Assembly: GCA_945952065.1 (NCBI GenBank)
Contig: CAMFGY010000006.1
Coordinates: forward strand, 62,001-126,000
DNA from: an uncultured Burkholderiales bacterium
Lineage (GTDB): Bacteria > Pseudomonadota > Gammaproteobacteria > Burkholderiales > Burkholderiaceae_C
DNA: 64,000 nucleotides
Direction of reading: 5' to 3'
This document shows, piece after piece, positions 1 to 7,077 of this stretch. The notes beneath the pieces are model-generated. The model was not told the origin of the DNA. It did not search any database and saw only the letters and a list, made by a program, of their open reading frames with translations. Within the stretch, counting starts at the first letter, position 1. Every line of letters begins with the position of its first letter. The translations under genes and the position numbers were made by a program.

Positions 1-138
1 CAAGAAACAATGCGGGAGCTTGAGCGCCGAGTCCACGCTTCGTGGCCGTCTGAGGGGCCTGGGGCGTGTTGGCAAAAACGCTGCTGCAGTAGGGCGCAAG
101 TGCTTGAGACGTGCGTCCTGCTGCAGCAATCTGCGTTG

Positions 139-169
139 ATTATAGGTTGGCGTCCAGGAAGGCCGTCAA
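139..169 (-). promoter_or_regulatory. Candidate sigma-70 promoter overlapping the trxA stop codon
   Basis: On the minus strand TTGACG (169-164) is followed after 19 bases by a perfect TATAAT (144-139), which overlaps the trxA stop codon. It points out of the window toward position 1. The gene it would serve is not visible; in many betaproteobacteria rho follows trxA, so rho is a guess from gene order. The spacer is longer than the ideal 17, so activity is uncertain. Confidence 0.4.
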
Positions 170-469
170 CTGGGCTTTGGAGAGTGCGCCAACTTTGGTG
201 GCGGCCAACTGGCCGTCTTTGAAAAGCATCAGGGTCGGAATGCCGCGAATGCCGTATTTGGCGGGGACTTCGCGGTTTTCATCGACGTTCATCTTGGTGA
301 TTTGCAGCCGTTCGCCATAGTCCTTGGACACTTCATCAAGGATAGGGGCGATCATCTTGCAGGGGCCGCACCACTCGGCCCAGTAGTCCACCAGCACGGG
401 CTTGGCCGCCTGAATGACATCGGATTCGAAAGACGCATCGGAAATGTGTTTTATCAGTTCGCTACTCAT
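140..469 (-). CDS. trxA: Thioredoxin
   Basis: Thioredoxin 1, a cytoplasmic dithiol-disulfide oxidoreductase that reduces protein disulfides with electrons from thioredoxin reductase. The 109-residue length is normal for TrxA. The WCGPCK active site is at about residues 33-38, and the cis-Pro segment [11 protein letters not shown] and the C-terminal helix (LTAFLDANL) are in the expected places. The ATG at 469 is preceded by AAGGA at a good distance. Nothing unusual is seen in the protein. The next gene downstream lies outside the window. Confidence 0.97.
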   Translation of the reverse strand: MSSELIKHISDASFESDVIQAAKPVLVDYWAEWCGPCKMIAPILDEVSKDYGERLQITKMNVDENREVPAKYGIRGIPTLMLFKDGQLAATKVGALSKAQLTAFLDANL

Positions 470-486
470 GGAGTGTCCTTGGGCGA

Positions 487-504
487 GCCGGCTACGGAGC
501 CGGC
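487..504 (-). promoter_or_regulatory. Perfect hairpin in the trxA leader
   Basis: GCCGGCT-ACGG-AGCCGGC forms a 7-bp perfect stem with a 4-base loop, ending about 17 bases before the trxA start and next to its ribosome site. No T-run follows, so it is not a classical terminator. It could stabilise the leader or modulate translation; the function is unknown. Confidence 0.35.
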
Positions 505-656
505 AGGGCGCCAGTCATGACTGGCATTGGTGCCGAATGATTTTGACACAAAGACAGCGCAAGGTTTGGCGTGTGCATGTGGTGGGGTGTGTGTCGATGC
601 GCCGACCGGTGTCATTCCAGCGGTCGCGAAATATATTCATTAATTTTTTAAAGCTC

Positions 657-686
657 TTTACGAGACACGAAAAACCGGGCTAGAAT
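657..686 (+). promoter_or_regulatory. Candidate tRNA-Pro promoter
   Basis: TTTACG (657-662) and TAGAAT (681-686) with an 18-base spacer lie immediately upstream of tRNA-Pro, within an AT-rich stretch. Position and spacing fit a sigma-70 promoter for the tRNA. The match to consensus is good but not perfect. Confidence 0.55.
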
Positions 687-698
687 AGCGGTCTTCGT

Positions 699-775
699 CG
701 GGGCGTAGCGCAGCCTGGTAGCGCATCTGCTTTGGGAGCAGAGGGTCGCGAGTTCGAATCCCGCCGCCCCGACCA
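699..775 (+). tRNA. tRNA-Pro (anticodon UGG)
   Basis: A 77-base cloverleaf can be folded by eye. The acceptor stem CGGGGCG pairs with CGCCCCG, followed by discriminator A and an encoded CCA end. The anticodon arm TCTGC-TTTGGGA-GCAGA puts TGG at positions 34-36, which reads proline codons. The T arm contains GTTCGAATC. A candidate promoter precedes it and a terminator follows within 15 bases, so it is probably transcribed alone. Confidence 0.97.
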
Positions 776-789
776 AGACCCAATTGAGC

Positions 790-825
790 AACCCGCTGTA
801 AGCCTGAGCTTGCAGCGGGTTTTTT
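790..825 (+). terminator. Rho-independent terminator after tRNA-Pro
   Basis: AACCCGCTG and CAGCGGGTT form a 9-bp stem around a 14-base loop, followed directly by a T-run. It lies 14 bases downstream of the tRNA-Pro CCA end and is oriented to end that transcript. Confidence 0.85.
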
Positions 826-1112
826 CATGCCTTTTGACTTTTGTGCTCAGTGTTGAGTTGCGTGCTAGAGCCGTCGTAGGCGCTGGGCGCTCAGTCAGCC
901 AAGGGTAAAGGCTTGTGAAAAAAAACGCCCGAGCTTTGTGTTGTTGCCCTGGGTATCCTCGGCTACCGCTCGAAGTGCGGGCGTAGAGAATCAGCTTTGC
1001 TGTCTCTTCACGGGTGAGTGATGGGCGATGCATTGGGCTGCCAAACGCAGCATGTTGTCGAACATCGCGCTCAACGGGCTTACCCAGCTCTCAACTCTTT
1101 TCCCTTTCTCTC
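826..1112. other. Intergenic region before the OPT transporter
   Basis: About 290 bases between the tRNA-Pro terminator and the chosen transporter start. No convincing gene, repeat or strong promoter was seen. The minus-strand ORF here includes a translation of the tRNA antisense strand and is not a gene. Confidence 0.5.
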
Positions 1113-3101
1113 ATGGCTATTCAATCACTGACCGACGAGCAGATTCGTACCTGGACCCGGGCGCAAAAAGACGAGTGGTGGTTCAAGAATGTGTATCGGG
1201 GTGACATGCCGCAACTCACCTTGCGGTCGGCCCTAACGGGCTTCTTGCTCGGCGCGGTATTGGCGGCGACATCGCTTTACATCGGCGGCAAAACGGGCAT
1301 TGGCATCGGTGTTGGCTTGACCTCTGTGATCATGTCTTTTGCGCTGTTTCGCGCTTTGCATGGGGCCGGGCTGGCCGCCGACTACACCATTTTGGAAAAC
1401 AACTGCACGCAGTCGATCGCCACGGCTGCGGGCTATGTAGTGGCGCCGCTTTACTCCAGTTTGGCGGCTTACATGCTGATCACGGGCCGCATCATTCCCT
1501 GGTGGCAAATGATCATCTGGATGGCGGTGATTTCAATCCTTGGGGTCCTGGTGGCCTTCCCGATGAAGCGCCGCTTCATCAATGAAGAGCAACTGCCTTT
1601 TCCGGAGGGGCGCGCCAGCGGTGTGGTGTTGGATTCGCTCTACACCGGCGATGCGGGTGAGGGCGTCTACAAGGCTCGCCTGCTGGGTCGAGTCGCGATC
1701 TTCACTGCCCTGTATCAGGCGGTGGTCAGCGATGGCTGGATGAAGCTGCTGCAGTTCAAAGTCTTGCGCATGGATCAGTGGGCAAGCTTGAAGGAGGCTT
1801 GGCACATTCAAGAGAGGCTTGACAGTTACTACTATCAAGCAGCTGCCAAAGCCGAGCTGTGGATTCCCAAAATCATGGGCGTTGATTTCCGCGTGCTGGG
1901 CCTGCGCTTGACCTTGGATGCCGCGATGTTGGGCGTGGGGGGCTTGATGGGGATTGCCGTGGCCACCAGCTGCATGTTGGGCTCTTTCGTCAACTTTGTG
2001 ATCTTGGCGCCCATCATGATCAATGCGGGTGATATCGCTCAGCGCGTGTCGCCGGCCGGGGCGGTCGTGCCCATCTCGCGCGCTGAAATCGTCAATCAAT
2101 GGTCCTTGTGGTGGGGTGTGGCCATGATGGTGGTGGGCTCTCTGGTGGGCTTGTTGGCCAAGCCGGAACTGTTCACCAGCATGTTCAAAGCCTTTGGCAA
2201 GAAGAAGGATGTCGCGTCAACAGGCCCGGACTTGCTCGCGGGCATTGAAGTGCCGCTCTGGATTTCTTATGTGGGTGTGCCGGTGTTCAGCCTCTTGGCG
2301 GCATGGGTGACGCATGCGTTTTTTGGCGTCCCTATGTTTTTGGCCCTGGTCTCGCTCCCCTTGATCTTCATTCTGACAGTGATCTGCACCAATGCCATGG
2401 CGCTGACATCCTGGACACCTACGGGTGCTTTGTCCAAGATCACTCAGTTCACCATGGGTGCGATTGATCGCAGCAATCCGGCCAGCAATTTGCTGCCGGC
2501 TGGCATGACCTCGGAGATTGCGTCCAATGCGGCCAATTTGCTCTCGGACATCAAGCCAGGTTATATGTTGGGCGGCAAGCCGCGTCATCAGGCCATTGGC
2601 CATGTGATTGGTATTTTTGCGGGTGTGATGGCCTGTGTGCCTTTGTACTTCTTGCTCTTCCTGCCTGCTGACGCCAACGGCGTGCGCTCCACCGCCACAT
2701 TGGTTTCTGAGCAGTTCGCGATGCCTGGCGCCTTGCAGTGGAAGGGCGTGGCCGAGTTGATTGCCAAGGGCTTGAAAGAGCTGCCCAGTTCGGCGCTGCT
2801 TGCCATGGCTGTGGCGGCGGTGTGTGCCGTAGCGATTGAGGTGGCGCGCATTGTGACCAAAGGTCGTTTCCCTCTGTCGGCGGTGTCGATTGGATTGGGT
2901 GTTGTGTTGCCGCCCGAGTCGGTGTTTGCGATGTGGGTGGGAGCCTTGTTGTTCGCTGTGATGGGCCGTAAGAACAAGACGCCCGGGACCGCAGGACATC
3001 GCTTGTGGGTTGAGGGTTGTGAGCCGATTTGCGCGGGCCTGATTTCTGGCGCGGCCTTGATGGGCATTGGCAATGCCATCGTCAACGTCGTGATTGGCTG
3101 A
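1113..3101 (+). CDS. OPT-family oligopeptide transporter
   Basis: Polytopic inner-membrane protein of the oligopeptide transporter (OPT) family, which moves peptides or metal chelates by proton symport. From the chosen ATG it has 662 residues. About the first 45 residues are cytosolic (WTRAQKDEWWFKNVYRG), then come many hydrophobic segments beginning LTGFLLGAVLAATSLYIGGKTG. The ENNCTQS segment and repeated Gly-rich helices are typical of bacterial OPT members. The ORF track starts at a GTG at 1014, but those 33 extra residues look like untranslated sequence, so the ATG at 1113 is preferred although no strong ribosome site precedes it. The substrate cannot be assigned. It stands alone between two tRNA genes. 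Confidence 0.9.
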   Translation: MAIQSLTDEQIRTWTRAQKDEWWFKNVYRGDMPQLTLRSALTGFLLGAVLAATSLYIGGKTGIGIGVGLTSVIMSFALFRALHGAGLAADYTILENNCTQSIATAAGYVVAPLYSSLAAYMLITGRIIPWWQMIIWMAVISILGVLVAFPMKRRFINEEQLPFPEGRASGVVLDSLYTGDAGEGVYKARLLGRVAIFTALYQAVVSDGWMKLLQFKVLRMDQWASLKEAWHIQERLDSYYYQAAAKAELWIPKIMGVDFRVLGLRLTLDAAMLGVGGLMGIAVATSCMLGSFVNFVILAPIMINAGDIAQRVSPAGAVVPISRAEIVNQWSLWWGVAMMVVGSLVGLLAKPELFTSMFKAFGKKKDVASTGPDLLAGIEVPLWISYVGVPVFSLLAAWVTHAFFGVPMFLALVSLPLIFILTVICTNAMALTSWTPTGALSKITQFTMGAIDRSNPASNLLPAGMTSEIASNAANLLSDIKPGYMLGGKPRHQAIGHVIGIFAGVMACVPLYFLLFLPADANGVRSTATLVSEQFAMPGALQWKGVAELIAKGLKELPSSALLAMAVAAVCAVAIEVARIVTKGRFPLSAVSIGLGVVLPPESVFAMWVGALLFAVMGRKNKTPGTAGHRLWVEGCEPICAGLISGAALMGIGNAIVNVVIG

Positions 3102-3238
3102 TGAACTGAATGCCCCTCAATGCCCCTTAAGGCCCGAGGGGGCCGCTGTGCCGCTTGGGCGCGCCGAGATGGTTCTCGTCTCATGTCACAATGCGGCCCC
3201 TGCCAAGGTCTTGGGTGTCAAGATCTTGGGTTCGCTGA

Positions 3239-3315
3239 CCGACCATAGCTCAACTGGATAGAGCACCCGCCTTCTAAGCGGGCGGTTGCAAGTTCGATTC
3301 TTGCTGGTCGGGCCA
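3239..3315 (+). tRNA. tRNA-Arg (anticodon UCU)
   Basis: A 77-base cloverleaf: acceptor CCGACCA with TGGTCGG, discriminator G and encoded CCA; D arm GCTC-AACTGGATA-GAGC; anticodon arm CCCGC-CTTCTAA-GCGGG giving TCT at 34-36; T arm GCAAG-TTCGATT-CTTGC. It reads AGA/AGG arginine codons. No integrase or duplicated 3' end lies next to it, so this copy does not look like an occupied integration site. Confidence 0.96.
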
Positions 3316-3388
3316 CCTTCCGCTTTTGGCCTTTGTTTTGCACAAACACGCGCCTGTTGAGGGGCGCGGTTGACATTCAGGTTTGCGC

Positions 3389-3437
3389 ACCTTGGTCACG
3401 AGTGCACCAAGGTCGGTGTTCGATGGCTGCACCATCG
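3389..3437. repeat. Two adjacent perfect hairpins
   Basis: ACCTTGGT-9-ACCAAGGT (3389-3413) is followed by CGATGG-CTGCA-CCATCG (3421-3437), between tRNA-Arg and the 3' end of the convergent glutathione transferase gene. Neither has a T-run on either strand. They may act as a bidirectional 3' structure separating the converging transcripts; this is inference. Confidence 0.4.
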
Positions 3438-3452
3438 ACGCATCATCAGGCA

Positions 3453-4154
3453 TCACCGATGCGCAGCGCGTGCGTACTGTGGGTTGCCAAACAAGTTTTC
3501 TCGGGCAGCGTCGTTGGTGAGGGGTTTTCGACGATCTGACAGAACATCCAAACCTCGCTTCACGGCAGGTCGCGCGGCGATCTCGTCAAACCAGCCCTTC
3601 AGGTGTGGATAGTCGGCCAAGTCCACGCCCTGGTTTTTCCAGGACCTCAGCCAGGGGAAGACGGCGATATCTGCGATGCTGTATTCGCGGCCTCCCAAAT
3701 AGGTCGAGGCAGCCAGTCGTTTGTTCATCACGGTGTAAAGACGGCGTGCTTCACTGCTGTACCGATCGATGGCATACGGAATTTTCTGCGGGGCATAAAT
3801 CCGGAAATGGTGGGCTTGGCCCAGCATGGGGCCCACACTGCCAACTTGAAACATCAGCCACTGCAACACTTCGTATTTGCCAGCCGTCCCTGTGGGCAGG
3901 AGTTGCGAAGCTTTGCTTGCGAGATAAAGCAGAATGGCGCCGGACTCAAACAAAGAGATGGCTTGGCCTTCAGGCCCCTCTGGGTCGATGAGGGCGGGAA
4001 TTTTGTTGTTGGGGCTGATGCTCAAGAATTGGGGGTCGAATTGCGCGCCACTGCCGATGTCCACGGGGATCACCCGATACGGAAGGCCGCATTCTTCCAA
4101 CATGATGTGAACCTTGTGGCCGTTGGGTGTAGGCCATGAATACACTTCGATCAT
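3453..4154 (-). CDS. Glutathione S-transferase family protein, YfcG/Ure2p-like
   Basis: Cytosolic two-domain glutathione transferase of the nu/Ure2p-like group, whose bacterial members (YfcG, YghU) act as glutathione-dependent disulfide reductases. The 233-residue protein opens with the thioredoxin-like domain (MIEVYSWPTPNGHKVHIML). It has the cis-Pro loop NNKIPALI at about 50-57 and ESGAI for the gamma-glutamyl group at about 70. The helical C-terminal domain carries the N-capping motif SIADIAVFPWL. The start ATG at 4154 fits the family N-terminus. It is convergent with the tRNA-Arg transcript and divergent from the next gene. The physiological substrate is unknown. Confidence 0.9.
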   Translation of the reverse strand: MIEVYSWPTPNGHKVHIMLEECGLPYRVIPVDIGSGAQFDPQFLSISPNNKIPALIDPEGPEGQAISLFESGAILLYLASKASQLLPTGTAGKYEVLQWLMFQVGSVGPMLGQAHHFRIYAPQKIPYAIDRYSSEARRLYTVMNKRLAASTYLGGREYSIADIAVFPWLRSWKNQGVDLADYPHLKGWFDEIAARPAVKRGLDVLSDRRKPLTNDAARENLFGNPQYARAAHR

Positions 4155-4218
4155 TTTGTGTCCTCTCGATCAAGGCCTGCGGTTCACGCCGCACCCGTTC
4201 AGTGCATTCTCCTAGCTC

Positions 4219-4962
4219 ATGTTTTTTAAGCAAGTAAAACACTGGTTTGTGGCGCGTGCGAATGCCGCGCGCTGGCGCCCCATCCATGATTGGGCGGAAG
4301 CCCGCAACGGCCACTTCCGCATGGCACGCGATGGTCAAGGCTTTTTGATCGAGCAACCCAAGGCTTTGCCGGGGAGCCTGCGCATCGAATGGGGGCGCTC
4401 TCAAAGAGCCTATATCGAAGGCCATGAGTTGCGCATGCGCTGTGAACTGAGGCTGCACAGCGATCTCCAGCTTTTGGTTTTGTGCCGGCAGTTGATGGAA
4501 ACCTTGGAGGCCTCGGTGTTTGAGGCCTACACCGACACGCTTAAAACCCGCGTCGATACCGACACGCCGGAAGAGATGCGCTGGTTGGTGATGTTTCCCA
4601 AGTTCAACCAAATCAGCTCAAAGCTGGTGCGTCAACGCTTCGGCGCCTTGGGGGTGAACAAGGAACTGACGGCGGCATGGGTCGAGGGTGAATTGAGCAC
4701 AGCGCTTGCGCAGGCGAGCATGGATCTTTTGCCGGAAGGGCAGGCTTTTGTTTTGATGACCATGCGAGGCAATGTCTATTTGCGCACCGCGATGGCTGAG
4801 CCCTCCTTGAGCAAGATTCAGGCCTTGGTCAAAGTGCTGGAGGTGGCTTGCAAAGAGGCGCAGGCGGTGAATGCTCGCCTGTCGGATCGCGGGGCTTGGC
4901 CCACCACAACCTCGGTGGCGTGGCAGAGTTCTCGGCCAGAGGAAGATCAGGCCCCGGCCTGA
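4219..4962 (+). CDS. Uncharacterised 247-residue protein
   Basis: No family recognised. It is predicted soluble, with no signal peptide or membrane segment. It is rich in Arg and Trp near the N-terminus (WFVARANAARWRPIHDWAE) and predicted mostly alpha/beta with helices after residue 70. It contains no obvious catalytic motif. The fit between neighbouring genes and normal coding composition favour this frame over the 213-codon minus-strand ORF on the opposite strand. It is divergent from the glutathione transferase (64 bases between starts) and convergent with the phosphotransferase gene. No clear ribosome site precedes the ATG. Confidence 0.65.
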   Translation: MFFKQVKHWFVARANAARWRPIHDWAEARNGHFRMARDGQGFLIEQPKALPGSLRIEWGRSQRAYIEGHELRMRCELRLHSDLQLLVLCRQLMETLEASVFEAYTDTLKTRVDTDTPEEMRWLVMFPKFNQISSKLVRQRFGALGVNKELTAAWVEGELSTALAQASMDLLPEGQAFVLMTMRGNVYLRTAMAEPSLSKIQALVKVLEVACKEAQAVNARLSDRGAWPTTTSVAWQSSRPEEDQAPA

Positions 4963-5016
4963 TCGATGCCCTTGATGGCGGGGCCAATGGATTGGCTCTG
5001 GCTGGAGTTGTTCAGT

Positions 5017-6096
5017 TCAAGTCTTGGCGCGCTGTGCAAATTGCCATCCGAGTGTCGCCAGTGGGGCGGCGCCTGCTGCGGCGTCGCGTGCTTGTGCGCT
5101 CGAGGCCGTGCCTTCGTCGATGCGCTTGGCGATGCCTTGCAGAATTGCGGCAATGCGAAAGAGGTTGTAGGCCAGGTAGAAGTTCCAGTCGCGCATCAGC
5201 GTTTCGGCATCGCCGCGTCCGCTGCGCTCGCAATAGCGGCGCACATAGTCCAACTCTGAAGGAATACCCAGCGATCGGAGGTCCAGTCCGGCCAAACCTC
5301 TTGCCGCGCTGCTGGTCTTGATGTGCCAACTCATGCAGTGGTAGCTGAAGTCAGCCAAGGGGTGGCCCAGCGTTGACAACTCCCAATCCAGCACGGCAAT
5401 CACCCTCGGCTCGCTTGGGTGGAACATCAAATTGTCAATTCGGAAGTCGCCATGCACGACAGCAACTTCGCTTTCATCGCGAGCGGATTGCGGCATGTGC
5501 TTGGGCAGCCATTCCATCAGCCGTTCCATGGCCGCGATGGGCTGTGTGATCGAAGCGATGTACTGCTTGCTCCAGCGGGCGATTTGGCGCTCAAAGTAAT
5601 TGCCCGGCCGGCCGTAATCGGCCAGGCCAATCGTTGCGGGATCGATGTGATGCAGGGCCGCGATCACTTGGTTCATGGCATCGAAAACCTCGCCACGACC
5701 GTGAGGCGTCATGCCGGGTAGGGCTGGGTCCCAAAGTATGCGACCCTCCATGAATTCCATGAGGTAAAACGCGCGCCCAATGATGGATTCGTCTTCACAC
5801 AGGGCCAGCATGTGCGGCACCGGCACAGTGCTGCCGGCGAGCGCCCGCATGACCGTGAATTCGCGCTCAATCGCATGGGCTGAGGGCAGCAGCTTGGCGG
5901 CAGGGCCAGGCTTGGTGCGCATCACATAGCTGCGGGCCGGGGTGATCAGCTTGTAGGTCGGATTGGATTGACCGCCTTTGAATTGTTCGATTCGCAGCGG
6001 CCCCTCGAAAGAGGCCAGGTGCGCGCGGAGCCAGGTGCTCAGGGCGGCTTCGTCCAGGGTTTGGCTGGGGCTGATGGTGCCGGTAAATGCTTCCAT
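5017..6096 (-). CDS. APH-fold phosphotransferase family protein
   Basis: Cytosolic small-molecule kinase of the aminoglycoside phosphotransferase/choline kinase fold, of the type related to the N-terminal part of ACAD10 and often found near acyl-CoA metabolism genes. In 359 residues it shows the N-lobe FKGGQSNPTYKL, the catalytic loop HGDFRIDNLMF with Asp and Asn, and the metal-binding AVLDWELSTLGHPLADFSYH. The natural substrate is unknown; antibiotic resistance should not be inferred from the fold. It lies 62 bases downstream of the Crp/Fnr gene on the same strand and may share its transcript. Confidence 0.88.
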   Translation of the reverse strand: MEAFTGTISPSQTLDEAALSTWLRAHLASFEGPLRIEQFKGGQSNPTYKLITPARSYVMRTKPGPAAKLLPSAHAIEREFTVMRALAGSTVPVPHMLALCEDESIIGRAFYLMEFMEGRILWDPALPGMTPHGRGEVFDAMNQVIAALHHIDPATIGLADYGRPGNYFERQIARWSKQYIASITQPIAAMERLMEWLPKHMPQSARDESEVAVVHGDFRIDNLMFHPSEPRVIAVLDWELSTLGHPLADFSYHCMSWHIKTSSAARGLAGLDLRSLGIPSELDYVRRYCERSGRGDAETLMRDWNFYLAYNLFRIAAILQGIAKRIDEGTASSAQARDAAAGAAPLATLGWQFAQRAKT

Positions 6097-6158
6097 GCGC
6101 TGAGGGCCTTATCAGTGGGCCGCAGGCCGCTTGCGCAACCCTGGTGCTGCAGCGTTCG

Positions 6159-6863
6159 TCAACCACTGGCGATGCTCAGCAGCTTCTCTTTGCTCAGTAC
6201 CACCAGACGTGTCGGTTCGACCCGTACCGCCCCATCCCGCTCGAAGCTTTTCAGTTCTTGGTTGACCCGTTGACGCGATGCGCCCAAGAGCTGCGCCAAA
6301 TCCTCTTGAGCCAGTTGCAGGCCGATGCGGATTTCTTCGCCCTGCTGAACGCCGTAGGAGCGGGCCAAGAGCAAGATTTGTTTGGCCAGGCGCGAGGCTA
6401 GCGGCAAGGTGTTGAGGTCTTCCACCACATTGAACATCAGCCGCAAACGCCGACAGTTCAGGCGTAGCAGCGCTTCGTAGAGCTCGGTGTGGCTGTGCAA
6501 TAGCGCGCGAAAATCGGGCTTGCGCACCACCAACAGGGTTGTGTTGCCATGGGTATAGGCGTCGTGCGTGCGAGGCAGGCCATCGAACAAAGCAATGTCG
6601 CCGAACCAAGTGCCGGGTTCGACATAGGTCAAGGCAATTTGTTTGCCCGCCAGCGAAACCGAGCTGATGCGCACCGCGCCGAGTGCGACGCCCACCCATT
6701 CCTCGGCTGCCTCGCCTCGGCAGGTGAGCAAGGCGCCGTCGCTCAAGCGACGCACAGTAGCCCGCGAGAGGATGTCGGCGCGCAGCGGTGCAGAGAGCTT
6801 GGAGAACCATGAGCCTGATTCGATATTGTTTCGTTCAGGCAGTGTAAGAACCGGACTGTTCAT
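6159..6863 (-). CDS. Crp/Fnr-family transcriptional regulator
   Basis: DNA-binding regulator of 234 residues from the chosen ATG. The N-terminal cyclic-nucleotide-binding beta-roll includes GTWFGDIALFDGLPRTHDA, in the position of the Crp phosphate-binding cassette. A long dimerisation helix follows, then a winged helix-turn-helix (LAQEDLAQLLGASRQRVNQELKSFE). No cysteine cluster for an Fnr iron-sulfur centre is visible, so it is not an oxygen-sensing Fnr. The ORF track's start eight codons upstream is a TTG; the ATG at 6863 is more likely. The ligand and regulon cannot be read from the sequence. The phosphotransferase gene follows on the same strand. Confidence 0.88.
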   Translation of the reverse strand: MNSPVLTLPERNNIESGSWFSKLSAPLRADILSRATVRRLSDGALLTCRGEAAEEWVGVALGAVRISSVSLAGKQIALTYVEPGTWFGDIALFDGLPRTHDAYTHGNTTLLVVRKPDFRALLHSHTELYEALLRLNCRRLRLMFNVVEDLNTLPLASRLAKQILLLARSYGVQQGEEIRIGLQLAQEDLAQLLGASRQRVNQELKSFERDGAVRVEPTRLVVLSKEKLLSIASG

Positions 6864-7077
6864 GCTTTGTCGCTGATGTGACAGCAAGGCGCTGCTGTGT
6901 GAAGCGCATTGTCCATGAGCCCATCTGCTATCGCCTGGCGGGCAAACTCAGGTTTTGTTGGCGTTGCTGCTTGCCGGAGGCGAGAAATGCTGCTCAAGCC
7001 CGCACAAGGTCGTGAGATCCCTGGGATTGCGGGGCGGCCTGCCATGCTAGAGTGTGCGAATTAACAATCGCCCCGGC

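Noticed and set aside
680-1033. Minus-strand ORF (117 residues) overlapping tRNA-Pro
   Set aside because: It includes an antisense reading of the tRNA (GRRDSNSRPSAPKADALPGCATPR type), a common false ORF; the tRNA and its terminator explain the sequence.
3239-3315. tRNA-Arg as an integration site of a mobile element
   Set aside because: No integrase, duplicated tRNA 3' end or foreign gene set lies next to it.
3274-3456. Minus-strand ORF overlapping tRNA-Arg
   Set aside because: It reads the antisense strand of tRNA-Arg (DQQESNLQPPA type) and has no other support.
3970-4611. 213-residue minus-strand ORF opposite the 4219-4962 gene
   Set aside because: It overlaps the glutathione transferase start and has a His/Gln/Arg-rich composition typical of a shadow frame.
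6112-6810. 232-residue minus-strand ORF in another frame of the Crp/Fnr gene
   Set aside because: The Crp/Fnr frame has clear domain motifs; this frame is Arg/Ala-rich without any.
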